Numbered from the stretch's first letter, positions 23,713-32,203 are shown. The stretch: 64,000 nucleotides of DNA from Microlunatus capsulatus (GCF_017876495.1 NZ_JAGIOB010000001.1:2790001-2854000), one strand, 5' to 3'. The notes: a model not told the origin generated them from the sequence alone. A program made the numbers and translations.

Positions 23713-24980
23713 TGCTCTCTTCTTCCTTGGGGGTTGACGGTGACGGGTGCGGATGCGGGGTCGGCCTCGACGGCCCAGGCCAGGAGCAGGGGGACGGCGC
23801 GCTCGACGAGGTCGAGGTAGTCCTCCGGGGTGTTGTAGGCGTGCGCGGACAGCCGCAGGTAGCCGCGGCCGCCGAACGCGGTGAAGGCGGTCTCGATGCC
23901 GGCCTCGGCCAGCATCCGGTCGCGCATGGCGTTGGCCTCGAGGTGCCCGGTCGCCAGCCGGCCCGGCAGGCCGACGAGCCGCAGCGGCCCGACCGGCATC
24001 CCGACGCGGGCGTGGCAGTCGACGCCGGAGGCCTCGCCCAGCGCGGTGGCCACGAGGTCCTGGGCCCAGTCGGCCAGCGCGGTGGTGTAGCGGCGCACCG
24101 CGTCCCAGCCCAGCTCGCGGTCGACCGTGTCCAGCGCCGTCGGCGCGGCCAGCCAGCTGGTGAGGTCGAGGGTGCCCTGGTGGTCGAAGCGCTCGGGGAA
24201 GGGGAGGCCGGCGCCCCAGGAGTCGATGAGCGGGTGCAGGTCCTCGGCGACCTCGGGCCGGGCCACCAGCACCGCCGCGCCGCGCGGGGCGCAGCCGTAC
24301 TTGTGCAGGTTGCCCACCCAGACGTCGGCGTCGGCCTCGGCGACGGGGTCCTCCAGCAGCAGCGGCGCGTGGGCGCCGTCGACCAGGGTGGCGATGCCGC
24401 GGCGGCGGGCCTCGGCGCAGACCCGGCCGACGGGCAGCCGGCGGGCGGTGGGGGAGGTGATGTGGTCGAGGACGACGAGCGCGGTCCGGTCGGTGACGGC
24501 GGCCCAGATGGCCTCGAACGCCTCGTCCTCGTCGGCCTCCAGCGGGACCGCCGCGGTGACCAGCCGGCCGCCGGCGCGACGCGCGGCGCGCGCGGCGCCC
24601 GCGGTGACGGCGCCGTAGCCGTGGTCGGTGACCAGGACCTCCGCCCCGGGCGGCAGGGTGAGGCTGCCGAAGACGACGCTGGCCCCCGCGCTGGCGTTGA
24701 GCACCAGCGCCAGCCGCTCGGCCTCGACGTGCAGCCGCGGGGCGACCAGCCGGCGGGCGCCCTCGATCCTCTGCGGCAGGCCCGGGAACCAGGCGACCGG
24801 GGCCAGCTCGGTCTGCTGGCGCAGCTCGTCCTGGTGGGCCAGCGCCGCCCGCGGGACCGCCCCGAAGGAGCCGTGGTTGAGGTGGCGCAGGTCGGGGTGC
24901 AGCGCCCACAGCGCCGCTGCCGGACGGCCGTCGGGCGTGGTCAGCGGGGCCGGCGCGGTGACGTCGGTCGTGGTGGGCAC
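23709..24980 (-). CDS. Class V PLP-dependent aminotransferase (isopenicillin-N-epimerase-like)
   Basis: 423 residues from the GTG at 24980 behind CAGGAG. The N-terminal HPDLRHLNHGSFGAVPRA is typical of the CefD-like branch of class V aminotransferases. TLVDGAHAPL gives the cofactor-binding Asp/His and NLHKYGCAPRGAAVLVA gives the Schiff-base Lys. The C-terminal GRGYLRLSAHAYNTPEDYLDL also fits. It should catalyse transamination, racemisation or elimination on an amino acid. It heads a sugar ABC operon (overlap GTGA with the binding protein), which is unusual and suggests an amino-sugar or sugar-amino-acid substrate. It is divergent from a FadR-type regulator. Confidence 0.87.
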   Translation of the reverse strand: MPTTTDVTAPAPLTTPDGRPAAALWALHPDLRHLNHGSFGAVPRAALAHQDELRQQTELAPVAWFPGLPQRIEGARRLVAPRLHVEAERLALVLNASAGASVVFGSLTLPPGAEVLVTDHGYGAVTAGAARAARRAGGRLVTAAVPLEADEDEAFEAIWAAVTDRTALVVLDHITSPTARRLPVGRVCAEARRRGIATLVDGAHAPLLLEDPVAEADADVWVGNLHKYGCAPRGAAVLVARPEVAEDLHPLIDSWGAGLPFPERFDHQGTLDLTSWLAAPTALDTVDRELGWDAVRRYTTALADWAQDLVATALGEASGVDCHARVGMPVGPLRLVGLPGRLATGHLEANAMRDRMLAEAGIETAFTAFGGRGYLRLSAHAYNTPEDYLDLVERAVPLLLAWAVEADPASAPVTVNPQGRREQ

Positions 24981-25012
24981 AGGCACTCCTGGGGGTGGGG
25001 TGGCGCCCATCC

Positions 25013-25073
25013 TGTCTGACGAATGCGCCGCTGTGAAGCCACAGATGTTTCGATCACGTCAATTCATCAGACA
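25013..25073. promoter_or_regulatory. Paired dyad in the aminotransferase/FadR divergent region
   Basis: TGTCTGACGAAT (25013-25024) and ATTCATCAGACA (25062-25073) form an inverted repeat matching at 11 of 12 positions, 49 nt apart start to start. A smaller dyad CTGTG-aagc-CACAG lies between them at 25031-25044. A minus-strand TTGACG is at 25062-25057. These are likely operator sites for the adjacent FadR-type regulator. Confidence 0.5.
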
Positions 25074-25153
25074 CGTCGGCGTCGTCGCGTCGTGGCCGGG
25101 CATGATGGCGGCGGGCCGCCCGGCCCGTCGGGGGGCGGACGGAGGGAGCGCGC

Positions 25154-25876
25154 GTGTCGGCGGTGGAGACGGCCTTCCAGGGCCTCCGGCAGATGATGGC
25201 CACGGGCCGGCTGCAGGCCGGGCAGCGGTTCCCGATCGAGAGCGAGCTGTGCGCCGAGCTGGGCGTCTCGCGCAGCTCCCTGCGCGAGGCGGTGCGGATG
25301 CTCGCGGCGCTCGGCGTGGTCGAGGTGCGGCAGGGCGCCGGCACCTACGTCTCGCAGCTGCGGGCGGCCGACATCGTCCGGAGCCTCAGCCTGACCGTCG
25401 GCCTGCTGCCGCTGGACGGGCTGCTGGAGATCTACGAGCTGCGCCGCGTCCTCGAGGGCCACGCGGCCGCTCAGGCGGCGGCCCGCCGGTCCGAGGTGCT
25501 GGTGGAGCGGATGGACGCCCTGCTCACCGAGCTCGAGGCCTGCGACGACCCGACCGGGACCGCCGAGCTGGACCACCGCTTCCACACGATGATCGCCGAG
25601 GCGGGCGGCAACCCGACGCTGGCCGCGCTGCTGGAGGTCTTCCGCAGCCGGAGCCGGAACTACCAGATCTTCGACTCCGCCTCCGGGCCCGAGATCAAGC
25701 GGGTGAGCGACGACGGCCACCGGGCGATCGCGACCGCCATCACCGCCCGGGACGGCGGCGCCGCGCAGACCGCGGCCGCCGCGCACGTCGCCGAGACCGA
25801 GCGCTGGCTGCGCCGGCTGCACCCGCCGCCCTCGACCGGGGACGCCGAGGGCGTCGGACGGGCCGCGGCCGGGTAG
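25154..25876 (+). CDS. GntR/FadR-family transcriptional regulator
   Basis: 240 residues with a GTG start after GACGGAGGGA. Residues 10-75 form the GntR winged HTH (RFPIESELCAELGVSRSSLR, then EAVRMLAALGVVEVRQGAGTY). The C-terminal helical FCD domain carries the usual acidic/His metal site (DHRFHTMIAEAGGNP, DGHRAIATAITARD). FCD regulators often sense uronates, organic acids or amino acids. It is divergent from the aminotransferase/ABC operon and probably controls it through the dyads at 25013-25073. The SDR gene follows 10 nt downstream. Confidence 0.92.
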   Translation: MSAVETAFQGLRQMMATGRLQAGQRFPIESELCAELGVSRSSLREAVRMLAALGVVEVRQGAGTYVSQLRAADIVRSLSLTVGLLPLDGLLEIYELRRVLEGHAAAQAAARRSEVLVERMDALLTELEACDDPTGTAELDHRFHTMIAEAGGNPTLAALLEVFRSRSRNYQIFDSASGPEIKRVSDDGHRAIATAITARDGGAAQTAAAAHVAETERWLRRLHPPPSTGDAEGVGRAAAG

Positions 25877-25886
25877 AGGAGGGGTC

Positions 25887-26780
25887 ATGAGCGACCAGAC
25901 GCAGCAGACGGACCCCACCGAGCAGTACGACCAGCCCGAGAAGACCGAGGACCAGATCCCCCACCCCGGGCTGACCGGGGACATGCAGGAGCAGCCCGAC
26001 CACGGCGAGGACAGCTACCGCGGCAGCGACCGGCTCACCGGCAAGCGGGCGGTCATCACCGGCGGCGACTCCGGCATCGGCCGCGCCGTGGCCCTGGCCT
26101 TCGCCCGCGAGGGGGCCGACGTGCTGATCAGCTACCTGCCCGAGGAGGAGGAGGACGCCGACGAGACCGTCCGGCTCGTCGAGGAGGCGGGCCGCAAGGC
26201 CGTCCGCTGCCCGGGCGACATCCGCGACGAGCAGGTGTGCCAGCAGATCATCGACACCGCGGTCTCCGAGCTGGGCGGCATCGACGTCCTCGTCAACAAC
26301 GCGGCGTACCAGATGGCGCAGTCGGGCGGCATCGCCGACATCACCACCGAGCAGTTCGACCGGGTGATGAAGACCAACCTGTACGCGATGTTCTGGCTGT
26401 GCCAGAAGGCGCTGCCGCACCTGGCCGAGGGCGCGACCATCATCAACACCTCCTCGGTGCAGGCCGTCAGCCCGTCCCCGGAGCTGCTCGACTACGCCAC
26501 CACCAAGGCCGGCATCCACAACTTCACCCGCGGCCTGGCCGCCGAGCTGGCCGAGAAGGGGATCCGGGTCAACGCCGTCGCGCCCGGCCCGATCTGGACC
26601 CCGCTGATCCCGGCCACCATGCCCGTCGAGCGCGCCTCCCAGCACGGGGAGTCCGCCCCGCTGGGCCGCGCCGGCCAGCCGGCCGAGCTGGCCCCGACGT
26701 ACGTCTTCTTCGCCTCGCAGGAGTCCAGCTACATCACCGGCGAGATGCTCGGCGTCACCGGCGGCAACCCCGTCAGCTGA
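25887..26780 (+). CDS. Short-chain dehydrogenase/reductase (stress-type)
   Basis: 297 residues. An acidic, Gln-rich N-terminal extension (about 40 residues) precedes the Rossmann fold, as in YhdF/YhxC-like general-stress SDRs. Cofactor motif VITGGDSGIGRAVALAF, then VLVNNAAYQ, catalytic Ser in NTSSVQAV, Tyr and Lys in YATTKAG, and VAPGPIWTPLIP. It should oxidise or reduce an alcohol/ketone with NAD(P). It starts 10 nt after the FadR-type gene, so it is probably in the same transcript. The specific substrate is unknown. Confidence 0.9.
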   Translation: MSDQTQQTDPTEQYDQPEKTEDQIPHPGLTGDMQEQPDHGEDSYRGSDRLTGKRAVITGGDSGIGRAVALAFAREGADVLISYLPEEEEDADETVRLVEEAGRKAVRCPGDIRDEQVCQQIIDTAVSELGGIDVLVNNAAYQMAQSGGIADITTEQFDRVMKTNLYAMFWLCQKALPHLAEGATIINTSSVQAVSPSPELLDYATTKAGIHNFTRGLAAELAEKGIRVNAVAPGPIWTPLIPATMPVERASQHGESAPLGRAGQPAELAPTYVFFASQESSYITGEMLGVTGGNPVS

Positions 26781-26794
26781 CGGGGACGCGTTCG

Positions 26795-26836
26795 TGTGAG
26801 GAGTTCGACCGGGTAGTCGCGGTCGAACTCCTCACA
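26795..26836. terminator. Bidirectional terminator between SDR and CAP-domain genes
   Basis: A perfect 16-bp stem, TGTGAGGAGTTCGACC (26795-26810) with its complement at 26821-26836, and a 10-nt loop. It sits in the 77-bp gap between two convergent stops. No T-run. Confidence 0.75.
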
Positions 26837-26857
26837 ACTCGGTGGGTGCGGGCGGAC

Positions 26858-27712
26858 TCAGGCGAGGGTGCCGAAGACCTGCGCGGCGTACCAGCGGCCG
26901 TCGGGGCCCTGGGCGGCGCCGACGCCGATCAGCTTGAAGCTGCCGTTGAGGATGTTGGCGCGGTGTCCGGGGGAGCCCATCCAGGCCTGGGTGACGGCCG
27001 TCCCGGTCGGGTAGCCGTAGGCGACGTTCTCCCCGACGGTGCGCAGGCCGCACGTCGTGAGGACCGGCTGCAGGTCCTGGTGGAACATCCGGCCCTCGTC
27101 GGCCATCCGGCGGGCCTGGGCCTCGGCGTAGGAGTCGACGCACGACTGCGGGGCCAGGGCGGCCAGACCGCGGCTGGTCCGCTCGGGGTTGGTGGCGGCC
27201 ACCACGTCGGTCTCGTAGCGGTCGGCGGCGCTCGGCGCGGCCGTCGCGGGCTGGGTCAGCGTGACCGAGCAGCTGCCGAAGCCGTCGCCGTCGACGCCGA
27301 GGGTCAGCACCACCTTGGCCTTGCCGGGGGCGCTGGGCGGGTTGACGGGGTTGCGCGACTTCGAAACGGCGCCGCCGCGGTAGTCGAAGGCTCCCGACCA
27401 GGTCAGGTCCTGCAGCCGCTTCCCGGCGCCGTCGTAGGTGCGGACGCGGGAGTCGGTGGGCACCGGGCCGGCCTCCGTCGTCGTCCAGGCCGCCTTGTCC
27501 AGGGCCACCTTCGTCACCCCGCCCGCGGTCGCGTAGGGCGCGCCCCAGGTGACGGCGACATCCCAGCGGACGCCCCCGCCGTCGGTGCAGGAGGCCTGCC
27601 GGACGACGGCGGCCTCGGCCGGCGTCGTGCTCAGGACGGCCCCGGCGGCCAGCACGCCGAGGGCGGCGAGCGCGGCGGGCAGGCGGCGACGGGCGGTGCG
27701 GGAGCGGGGCAT
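26858..27712 (-). CDS. Secreted CAP (SCP/PR1)-domain protein
   Basis: 284 residues, ATG behind GGAGG. Residues 1-34 are a signal peptide (LPAALAALGVLAAGAVLSTT ending at AEAA). Residues 35-155 form a beta-rich region of no known family. Residues 165-284 are a CAP domain: NPERTSRGLAALAPQ, YAEAQARRMADEGRMFH with the first His, GENVAYGYPTGTAV and the signature WMGSPGHRANILN. Bacterial CAP proteins are extracellular with unclear function. It stands alone between a terminator and its own -10 box. Confidence 0.88.
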   Translation of the reverse strand: MPRSRTARRRLPAALAALGVLAAGAVLSTTPAEAAVVRQASCTDGGGVRWDVAVTWGAPYATAGGVTKVALDKAAWTTTEAGPVPTDSRVRTYDGAGKRLQDLTWSGAFDYRGGAVSKSRNPVNPPSAPGKAKVVLTLGVDGDGFGSCSVTLTQPATAAPSAADRYETDVVAATNPERTSRGLAALAPQSCVDSYAEAQARRMADEGRMFHQDLQPVLTTCGLRTVGENVAYGYPTGTAVTQAWMGSPGHRANILNGSFKLIGVGAAQGPDGRWYAAQVFGTLA

Positions 27713-27750
27713 CGATCCTCCGGGGGACGGGGTGCGGACGGGCCTGCTCC

Positions 27751-27756
27751 ACCGTA
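27751..27756 (-). promoter_or_regulatory. Candidate -10 box (TACGGT) for the CAP-domain gene
   Basis: On the minus strand TACGGT lies 39 nt before the ATG at 27712, giving a short leader with the GGAGG site. No clear -35. Confidence 0.4.
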
Positions 27757-27809
27757 GGAGCGGGTACCGGCCCCGCCCAGAGGCTTTCGACCGGTGCCGG
27801 AGGTCCGGC

Positions 27810-29492
27810 TCAGCCGGCCGGCACCTCGACCCAGACGGCGGTGTCGGCCGGCAGCAGGCCGGGGGCGAGCGGACCGGACGCCAGCACCACCCGGCCGGAC
27901 GGCAGCGGGACCGCCCGGTCGCCGAAGTTCACCCAGCACGCCGTCGTCCCCCGACGGAAGGCCAAGACGTCGGGCGGCGTCGCCAGCCACTCCAGCGGAC
28001 CCGCCTCCGTCATCCGCTCGCGGCGGGCGGCCAGCAGCGACCGGTAGAGGTGCAGCGTCGAGCCGGGGTCGGCCTCCTGGACGTCGACGGCGAGGGCGTC
28101 CCAGCCCGCGGGCTGCGGCAGCCACGTCGGGGCCGCGCCCGGCGGGGAGAAGCCGGCCGACGGGGCGCCCGCCGTCCACGGCATCGGCACCCGGGAGCCG
28201 TCCCGGCCGGGGTCGGTGCCGCCGGAGCGGGCGTGGATGGGGTCGCGGCGGCGCGCGTCGGGGATCTCCTCGACCTCGGGCAGCCCCAGCTCCTCGCCCC
28301 CGTAGACGTAGGCGGCGCCCGGCAGCGCCATGGTCAGCACGACGGCGGCGCGGGCCCGGCGGCGGCCGAGCGCGTGGTCCACGGGGTCGACGCCGAAGCG
28401 GGCGCGCTGCTCCTCGTTGGAGGCCCGGCGCTCGGGCTGCGCCCGGCCGTAGCGGGTGACCTGGCGGACGACGTCGTGGTTGGTGAGCACCCAGGCGCTG
28501 GGAGCACCCGAGACGGCGGCGGCGGCCAGGCCCTGCTCGACCACGGCCCGCCACGGCTCCGCGCGGAAGGTGACGTGCAGCGGCTCGAACTCGAAGGCGG
28601 TGTGCAGCTCGTCGGGCCGCAGGTACAGCGGCAGCCGCTCGGGCCGGGCCACCCAGGCCTCCGCGACGAACACCCGCGGTGGGTCGTAGCTGTCCGCCAG
28701 CTGCCGCCAGCTGCGGTAGACCTCGTGCACCTCGTCCTGGTCCCACCCCGGGTGCTCCTCCGAGCGCCGGTCGCTGCCGTGGGCGTCGGGCAGCCCCGCC
28801 TGCTTGACCAGCCCGTGGGCGACGTCGATCCGGAAGCCGTCGACGCCGCGGTCGAACCAGAACCGCAGGACGTCGAGGAGCTCGGCGCGGACCTCCGGGT
28901 TGCGCCAGTCCAGGTCCGGCTGCTCGGGGGCGAACATGTGGAGGTACCAGGCCCCGGGGCGGCCGTCCGCGTCGGTGGTCCGGGTCCAGGCCGGCCCGCG
29001 GAAGCAGCTCTCCCAGTCGTTCGGCGGCAGCTCGCCGTGCTCGCCGCGGCCCTCGCGGAACAGGTACCGGGCCCGGGCGGCGGGGTCGCCGGCCAGGGCG
29101 GCGACGAACCAGGGGTGCGCGTCGGAGGTGTGGTTGGGCACGACGTCCAGCAGCACCCGCAGGCCGAGGGCGTGCGCCTCGGCGACCAGCGCCTCGGCGT
29201 CGGCGAGGGTGCCGAAGGCCGGGTCGACGTCGCGGTAGTCGGCGACGTCGTAGCCCACGTCGACCATCGGGGAGGGGTACCAGGGGTTGACCCAGACGGC
29301 GTCCACGCCCAGCGCGGCCAGGTACGGCAGCCGGGACCGGAGCCCGGGCACGTCACCGACGCCGTCGCCGTTCCCGTCGGCGAAGCTGCGCAGGAACACC
29401 TGGTAGATCACGGCCGTCCGCCACCAGTCCGCGCCCCCGGGCAGCCCCGGCCGCTCCAGCAGCTCCGTCGTGCCGCTCACCCGCTCGTCCAA
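27810..29492 (-). CDS. GH13 alpha-glucosidase
   Basis: 560 residues from the TTG at 29492; a GTG at 29480 is an alternative start. N-terminal VIYQVFLRSFADGNGDGVGD is typical of GH13 oligosaccharide hydrolases. The four conserved regions are visible: DVVPNH (116-121), GFRIDVAH with nucleophile D223, VFVAEAW with acid/base E278, and LTNHD with D340. The enzyme should hydrolyse alpha-1,4- or alpha-1,6-linked gluco-oligosaccharides in the cytoplasm (no signal peptide). It is divergent from a LacI regulator and third importer, which probably control and feed it. Confidence 0.92.
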   Translation of the reverse strand: MDERVSGTTELLERPGLPGGADWWRTAVIYQVFLRSFADGNGDGVGDVPGLRSRLPYLAALGVDAVWVNPWYPSPMVDVGYDVADYRDVDPAFGTLADAEALVAEAHALGLRVLLDVVPNHTSDAHPWFVAALAGDPAARARYLFREGRGEHGELPPNDWESCFRGPAWTRTTDADGRPGAWYLHMFAPEQPDLDWRNPEVRAELLDVLRFWFDRGVDGFRIDVAHGLVKQAGLPDAHGSDRRSEEHPGWDQDEVHEVYRSWRQLADSYDPPRVFVAEAWVARPERLPLYLRPDELHTAFEFEPLHVTFRAEPWRAVVEQGLAAAAVSGAPSAWVLTNHDVVRQVTRYGRAQPERRASNEEQRARFGVDPVDHALGRRRARAAVVLTMALPGAAYVYGGEELGLPEVEEIPDARRRDPIHARSGGTDPGRDGSRVPMPWTAGAPSAGFSPPGAAPTWLPQPAGWDALAVDVQEADPGSTLHLYRSLLAARRERMTEAGPLEWLATPPDVLAFRRGTTACWVNFGDRAVPLPSGRVVLASGPLAPGLLPADTAVWVEVPAG

Positions 29493-29533
29493 CCCCGTTC
29501 CTCTCCTCCGCCGGCGCTGCGCCGTGCCTCTAC

Positions 29534-29570
29534 CCCGTCAGGGCCTTGACAATCTTGCCCGACGGGTTTT
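29534..29570 (+). terminator. Hairpin plus T-run in the alpha-glucosidase/lacI divergent region
   Basis: CCCGTC-a-GGGC (29534-29544) and GCCCGACGGG (29557-29566) form a 10-bp stem with one bulged A, followed by TTTT. This looks like an intrinsic terminator reading toward lacI, but it lies upstream of that gene. It contains a TTGACA in the loop and may instead be regulatory. Confidence 0.4.
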
Positions 29571-29606
29571 GACTACGCAGTCAGAGCCAGATGACAGCGT
29601 AGTCAA
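29569..29606. promoter_or_regulatory. Candidate LacI operator pair
   Basis: TTGACTACGC (29569-29578) and GCGTAGTCAA (29597-29606) form a perfect 10-bp inverted repeat with an 18-nt spacer, just before the lacI start. It is probably the binding site of the LacI regulator encoded at 29616. Confidence 0.6.
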
Positions 29607-29615
29607 CGAGGAGCG

Positions 29616-30656
29616 ATGGGTAGTGTTCAGACGGTGCCGGAACGCGTGGGGCGGGTGCCCGTGATGATGGACGTCGCGCGGGCCGCCGGGGTGTCGCAGA
29701 AGACGGTGTCCCGCGTCATCAACGACGCGCCGCACGTCCGGGCCGACGTCCGCGAGCGGGTGCTGGCCGCGGTCCGCGAGCTGGGCTACCGCCCCAACAC
29801 CGCCGCCCGCGCCCTGGTCACCCAGCGCACCCACGTCATCGGCGCCATCGCGGTGGGCACCCGCTACTACGGGCCCGCCACCCGGCTGCTCTCGATCGAG
29901 CACGCCGCCCGGGCCAAGGGGTACTCGCTGGCCATCAACTCCACCCCCGACCCGTGGCTCGACGACGTGCACGGCGCCGTCGAGAGCCTGCTGCAGCGGG
30001 GCGCCGAGGGCGTCATCCTCGAGGTGCCCTCGGTCGACGTCCGGCTGGACACCGACCTGCTCCGCGACGTCCCCGTCGTCAGCAACGTCGGGCCGCTCCC
30101 CGGCATCCGGCACATCGCCCTCCTCGGCGCCAGCCAGCCGCTGGTCGGCCGGCTGGCCGCCCGCCACCTGCTGGACCTCGGCCACACCCGGCTGGCCCAC
30201 GTCGCCGGGCCGCGGCGCTGGGACGCCGCGGTCGCCCGTCGCGAGGGCTGGCAGGCCGAGCTGCGGTCCGCCGGCGTGGACGCCGGCCCGGTCCTCGAGG
30301 GCGACTGGTCACCCCGCTCGGGCTACGCCTGCGGGCTGGAGCTGGCCCGCTCGGGCGCCACAGGGGTCTTCGTGGCCAACGACTCGATGGCCATGGGGGT
30401 GGTCCGGGCGCTGGTGGAGTCCGGCCTCCGGGTGCCCGAGGACGTCTCGGTGGTCGGAGTCGACGACGTCCCCGAGGCCGAGTTCCAGGTCGTCCCGCTC
30501 ACCACCGTCCGGCTCGACCAGACCGTCTCGACCGACCGGGCGCTGCACGACCTCGTGGCCATGATCGAGGGCGCCCAGCACCTCGACCCCGTCGACGCCC
30601 CGCCCCCGCTGCTGATCCCACGACGCTCGAGCGGGCCTCCCGCCGCGCGCCCCTGA
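29616..30656 (+). CDS. LacI-family transcriptional regulator
   Basis: 346 residues, ATG after GAGGAG. Residues 14-70 form the HTH and hinge (MMDVARAAGVSQKTVSRVIN, VLAAVRELGYRPN). The effector domain follows (GAIAVGTRYYGPATRLLSIE, DVSVVGVDDVPEAEFQVVPL). It is divergent from the alpha-glucosidase gene and lies 112 bp upstream of an importer/beta-galactosidase operon, so it probably represses both in the absence of an oligosaccharide. The candidate operator is at 29569-29606. Confidence 0.93.
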   Translation: MGSVQTVPERVGRVPVMMDVARAAGVSQKTVSRVINDAPHVRADVRERVLAAVRELGYRPNTAARALVTQRTHVIGAIAVGTRYYGPATRLLSIEHAARAKGYSLAINSTPDPWLDDVHGAVESLLQRGAEGVILEVPSVDVRLDTDLLRDVPVVSNVGPLPGIRHIALLGASQPLVGRLAARHLLDLGHTRLAHVAGPRRWDAAVARREGWQAELRSAGVDAGPVLEGDWSPRSGYACGLELARSGATGVFVANDSMAMGVVRALVESGLRVPEDVSVVGVDDVPEAEFQVVPLTTVRLDQTVSTDRALHDLVAMIEGAQHLDPVDAPPPLLIPRRSSGPPAARP

Positions 30657-30768
30657 CCCCTCCTCCTCACCACCCGCCCGACGGCCTCCCGGCCACCGGG
30701 GCGGTCCCGCGCACCCTCGACCGAGCCGTGCGCCTGTGCACCACCTCCCGACGAAGGCAGGTACGCCC

Positions 30769-32130
30769 ATGTCCACCCTCACCCGACGCGGCTTCCTCGG
30801 CACGATGTCCCTCGCCTCGGCCGCCGTCTTCTTCGCCGCCTGCAGCGGCGGCGGGGACGACGGCCCGGCCGCCCCCTCGGCCGGCCCGCAGGTCAGCCAG
30901 GCCGACATCGACGCCGCGATGGCCAAGCCGACGACGCTGACCTTCTGGACCTGGGTGCCCGACATCCAGAACGAGGTCGACCTGTTCGAGAAGAAGTACC
31001 CGGCGATCAAGGTCGAGCTGGTCAACGTGGGCCAGGGCGCGCCGCACTACCAGAAGCTGCGCGCGGCGATCCAGTCCGGTCAGGGCGCTCCCGACGTGAC
31101 GCAGATGGAGTTCCAGTACATCCCGTCCTTCACCCTCGGGGACAACCTGCTGGACATCTCCGGCTACGGCGCCGGCGCCATCAAGGACCAGTACCCGGAG
31201 TGGGTGTGGTCGCAGGTGAGCACGGGCGACGTCGTCTACGCCGTCCCGCAGGACGTCGGCCCGATGGGCCTGCTCTACCGCGACGACCTGCTCGCCGACG
31301 CCGGGGTCGAGGTGCCGACCACCTGGGAGGCCTTCGTCACGGCGGCCGCCGACTACCGCAAGGCCAACCCGAAGAGCTACCTGACGAACCTGGCGCCCAA
31401 CCAGCCGGGCCAGATCATCGGCTACCTGTGGCAGGCCGGGGCACGGCCCTTCGCCTACGACGGCGACAAGACGGTCACCGTCGACCTGGCGAGCGAGGCG
31501 GGCAAGAAGGTCGTCGCGCTCTGGGGCGAGATGCTCGCCGCCGGCAGCCTCTCGGTCGACCCCGACTTCACCGACTCCTGGTACCAGGGCCTGGCCAACG
31601 GCAAGTACGCCAGCTGGCCGACCGCCGCGTGGGGCCCGGTGTTCCTGCAGGGCACCGCCAAGAAGACCTCCGGCCAGTGGCGCGCCGTGCCGCTGCCGCA
31701 GTGGGACGAGGCGGCGCCCGCGTCGGGCAACTGGGGCGGGTCGACCGACGCGGTGCTCAAGAGCAGCGCCAACCCGATCGCAGCGGCCCAGCTGGCGCTC
31801 TACATCAACACCGCGAAGGAGTCGGCGCTCAAGCTGGCCACCGAGCAGTTCCTCTTCCCGCCGTCGACGACGATCCTCGAGGACCCGGAGGTGGCCGACC
31901 AGGAGTCCCCGTTCTTCGGCGGCCAGAAGGTGAACGCGACCTTCACCGAGATCTCGGCGACCGTCACGCCGGACTTCGGCTGGCTGCCGTTCATGGACTT
32001 CGTCTACACGAACTTCAACGAGACCCTCGGCAAAGCCATCGCCGACAAGGGCGACCTGACGGCGGGCCTGCAGGCCTGGCAGGACGCCGTCGCCGGCTAC
32101 GCGAAGGACCAGGGCTTCACGCTCGCCTGA
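30769..32130 (+). CDS. CUT1 sugar ABC importer, lipoprotein binding protein
   Basis: 453 residues from the ATG at 30769 (Shine-Dalgarno AAGGCAGG); an in-frame start 33 nt upstream is less likely. N-terminus TRRGFLGTMSLASAAVFFA followed by ACSGGG carries a twin-arginine motif and lipobox (FAAC), so it is a Tat-exported lipoprotein. The body is a family 1 solute-binding protein (LTFWTWVPDIQNEVDLFEKK, GAPDVTQMEFQYIPSF, YAVPQDVGPMGLLYRDDLLA). With a GH42 enzyme at the operon end, the ligand is probably a galactoside. A 12-bp hairpin follows the gene. Confidence 0.93.
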   Translation: MSTLTRRGFLGTMSLASAAVFFAACSGGGDDGPAAPSAGPQVSQADIDAAMAKPTTLTFWTWVPDIQNEVDLFEKKYPAIKVELVNVGQGAPHYQKLRAAIQSGQGAPDVTQMEFQYIPSFTLGDNLLDISGYGAGAIKDQYPEWVWSQVSTGDVVYAVPQDVGPMGLLYRDDLLADAGVEVPTTWEAFVTAAADYRKANPKSYLTNLAPNQPGQIIGYLWQAGARPFAYDGDKTVTVDLASEAGKKVVALWGEMLAAGSLSVDPDFTDSWYQGLANGKYASWPTAAWGPVFLQGTAKKTSGQWRAVPLPQWDEAAPASGNWGGSTDAVLKSSANPIAAAQLALYINTAKESALKLATEQFLFPPSTTILEDPEVADQESPFFGGQKVNATFTEISATVTPDFGWLPFMDFVYTNFNETLGKAIADKGDLTAGLQAWQDAVAGYAKDQGFTLA

Positions 32131-32138
32131 CGTCCCCC

Positions 32139-32168
32139 GGTGCCGCCGCCCTGCGCGGCGGCGGCACC
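32139..32168 (+). promoter_or_regulatory. Post-binding-protein hairpin
   Basis: GGTGCCGCCGCC (32139-32150) and GGCGGCGGCACC (32157-32168) form a perfect 12-bp stem with a 6-nt loop, 9 nt after the binding-protein stop. Same position as the hairpin at 10340 in the first importer operon. Confidence 0.5.
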
Positions 32169-32203
32169 CCCTCCGCCCGACCCCCGTCCTGGAAGGGACC
32201 CCG

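Noticed and set aside
23713-24909. Upstream extension of the second binding-protein frame
   Set aside because: It crosses the aminotransferase gene in another frame. The signal peptide and lipobox start at the GTG at 23712.
26795-26836. Perfect 16-bp inverted repeat considered as an attachment or recombination site
   Set aside because: It sits exactly between two convergent stops with no integrase or mobile gene nearby, so a terminator is the simpler reading.
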